This document shows positions 6,523 to 7,048 of a stretch of DNA of 7,048 nt, piece by piece. The stretch is from Lachnospiraceae bacterium UBA3632 (GTDB taxonomy: Bacteria > Bacillota > Clostridia > Lachnospirales > Lachnospiraceae): contig DFKZ01000131.1 of NCBI GenBank assembly GCA_002373975.1, positions 1-7,048 of the forward strand. The letters run 5' to 3'. The first letter of the stretch is position 1. Each line of letters opens with the position of its first letter. The translations under genes and the position numbers were made by a program. The notes under the pieces are model-generated. The model made no database searches. It saw only the letters and a program-made list of their open reading frames with translations, and was not told where the DNA came from.

Positions 6523-7048
6523 ATGTTTTGTCCAAATTGCGGTACAAAAAACGATGATGACGCTTTGTTTTGCGCCAACTGTGGTACAAAACTTGAAGTT
6601 CCTGCAGCAGCACCTGCGCCTGCGCCCGTAGCAGAGCCTGCACCTGCACCTGTTGTAGAGCCTACGCCGGCACCCATAGCAGAGCCCACACCTGCACCTG
6701 TTGTAGAGCCTGCGTCGGCGCCCATAGCAGAACCCGCACCTGCACCTGTAGTGGAGCCTGCACCTGCACCTGTTGTAGAGCCCGCACCTGCACCTGTTGT
6801 AGAGCCCGCGCCTGCTCCCGTAGCAGAGCCTGCGCCGGCACCCGTAACTCCGGATCCTATTCCGCATACTGCCGAGCCTATCGGGGTGACAGTAGCTGCG
6901 CCTGCGGCTGAAACTGTTCCAGTTGCGGCTCCCGTTGTAGAACCTGTTCCTCAGGCAGCACCGATCCCCCAGGCAGCACCGGTTGCACCTCAGGCCAATA
7001 CTGTTCCCCAGGCAGCACCGATCCCTCAGGCGGCTCCCATTCCTCAGG
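6523..7048 (+). CDS. zinc-ribbon protein with long Pro/Ala-rich repeat tract (3' end outside the window)
   Basis: The frame stays open from the ATG to the window edge, giving 175 residues of a longer protein. The first 23 residues form a zinc ribbon: CPNCG at 3-7 and CANCG at 17-21 (C3, C6, C17, C20). This short N-terminal ribbon is common in clostridial membrane and envelope proteins. A Pro/Ala-rich linker follows, with nine 8-residue units of the form EPAPAPVV at residues 38-109. A less regular stretch leads into a second repeat built on PQAAPI (143-175). No membrane segment has appeared by the edge, so any anchor or folded C-terminal domain lies beyond it. The gene begins 32 nt after the Lgt-like gene with no terminator between, so the two are probably co-transcribed. 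Function is unknown; the tract looks like an extended spacer. The protein has no signal peptide, so the ribbon is expected in the cytoplasm. Confidence 0.88.
   Translation, partial: MFCPNCGTKNDDDALFCANCGTKLEVPAAAPAPAPVAEPAPAPVVEPTPAPIAEPTPAPVVEPASAPIAEPAPAPVVEPAPAPVVEPAPAPVVEPAPAPVAEPAPAPVTPDPIPHTAEPIGVTVAAPAAETVPVAAPVVEPVPQAAPIPQAAPVAPQANTVPQAAPIPQAAPIPQ
6634..6849 (+). repeat. 24-bp coding tandem repeat, nine units
   Basis: Nine in-frame 24-nt units encode EPAPAPVV and variants (EPTPAPIA, EPTPAPVV, EPASAPIA, EPAPAPVA, EPAPAPVT). Some units differ at synonymous sites, while units 5 and 6 are nearly identical. The first four units alternate between VV and IA endings, which hints at a 48-nt higher-order unit. 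Partial versions of the unit extend upstream from about 6607. Such a tract is prone to copy-number change by slippage without breaking the frame. Confidence 0.9.
6949..7047 (+). repeat. second coding repeat, PQAAPI type, running to the window edge
   Basis: Units of CCTCAGGCAGCACCGATC and close variants encode PQAAPI, PQAAPV and an interrupted form with PQANTV. At least four copies of PQAA are visible, and the last unit continues past the window, so the true length is not known. Confidence 0.75.

Noticed and set aside
6634..6849. Possible CRISPR array
   Set aside because: Units are contiguous, with no unique spacers, vary in sequence and keep a reading frame, so they are coding tandem repeats.
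6400..6867. Long minus-strand open frames opposite the Pro/Ala repeat (155 residues, Arg/Cys/Tyr-rich, and 75 residues, Gly/Ala-rich)
   Set aside because: They are the complement of the 24-bp coding repeat, whose regular period keeps all frames open. The peptides are pure repeats with no recognisable fold, and the + strand has a zinc ribbon with a consensus ribosome binding site.

Overview
The window looks like chromosomal DNA from a low-to-moderate GC Firmicute, most likely a Lachnospiraceae-type clostridium (Butyrivibrio or a relative). The basis is the archaeal/fungal-like aspartate-semialdehyde dehydrogenase, the Bacillus/Clostridium-style topoisomerase III with a TDSGREGE Toprim motif, the purine-rich Shine-Dalgarno sites and the sigma-A-like promoters. 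This placement is inferred from protein style and codon use, not from a database match. All supported genes are on the + strand. No mobile element, tRNA, rRNA or CRISPR array is visible.

Left part (1-5025): three close-packed genes. asd makes aspartate semialdehyde for lysine, diaminopimelate, threonine and methionine synthesis. It is followed after about 35 nt by a PAS-GGDEF-EAL protein, whose GGDEF signature is destroyed while every catalytic EAL residue is intact, so it is predicted to degrade c-di-GMP rather than make it. After another 7 nt comes topB, a complete DNA topoisomerase III with an unusual acidic linker near its C-terminus. No terminator separates the three, so they may share a transcript. 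The gene functions are unrelated, so shared transcription need not mean shared function.

Middle part (5026-5548): topB ends in a weak AT-only hairpin. A well-formed extended -10 promoter with a helically phased direct repeat in its spacer then drives a 98-residue two-helix membrane protein (DUF4190-like). This single-gene unit ends in a perfect 16-bp hairpin terminator.

Right part (5549-7048): a prolipoprotein diacylglyceryl transferase (Lgt)-family membrane protein whose signature motif is replaced by a Cys/Gly-rich version, followed after 32 nt by a gene cut off by the window edge. That gene encodes an N-terminal zinc ribbon and a long Pro/Ala-rich repeat tract made of nine 8-residue units and then a second repeat type. 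The two genes look co-transcribed and suggest a small cell-envelope module of unknown role. The most notable items are the variant Lgt, the degenerate-GGDEF phosphodiesterase and the tandem-repeat zinc-ribbon protein. None of them alone proves a new system.
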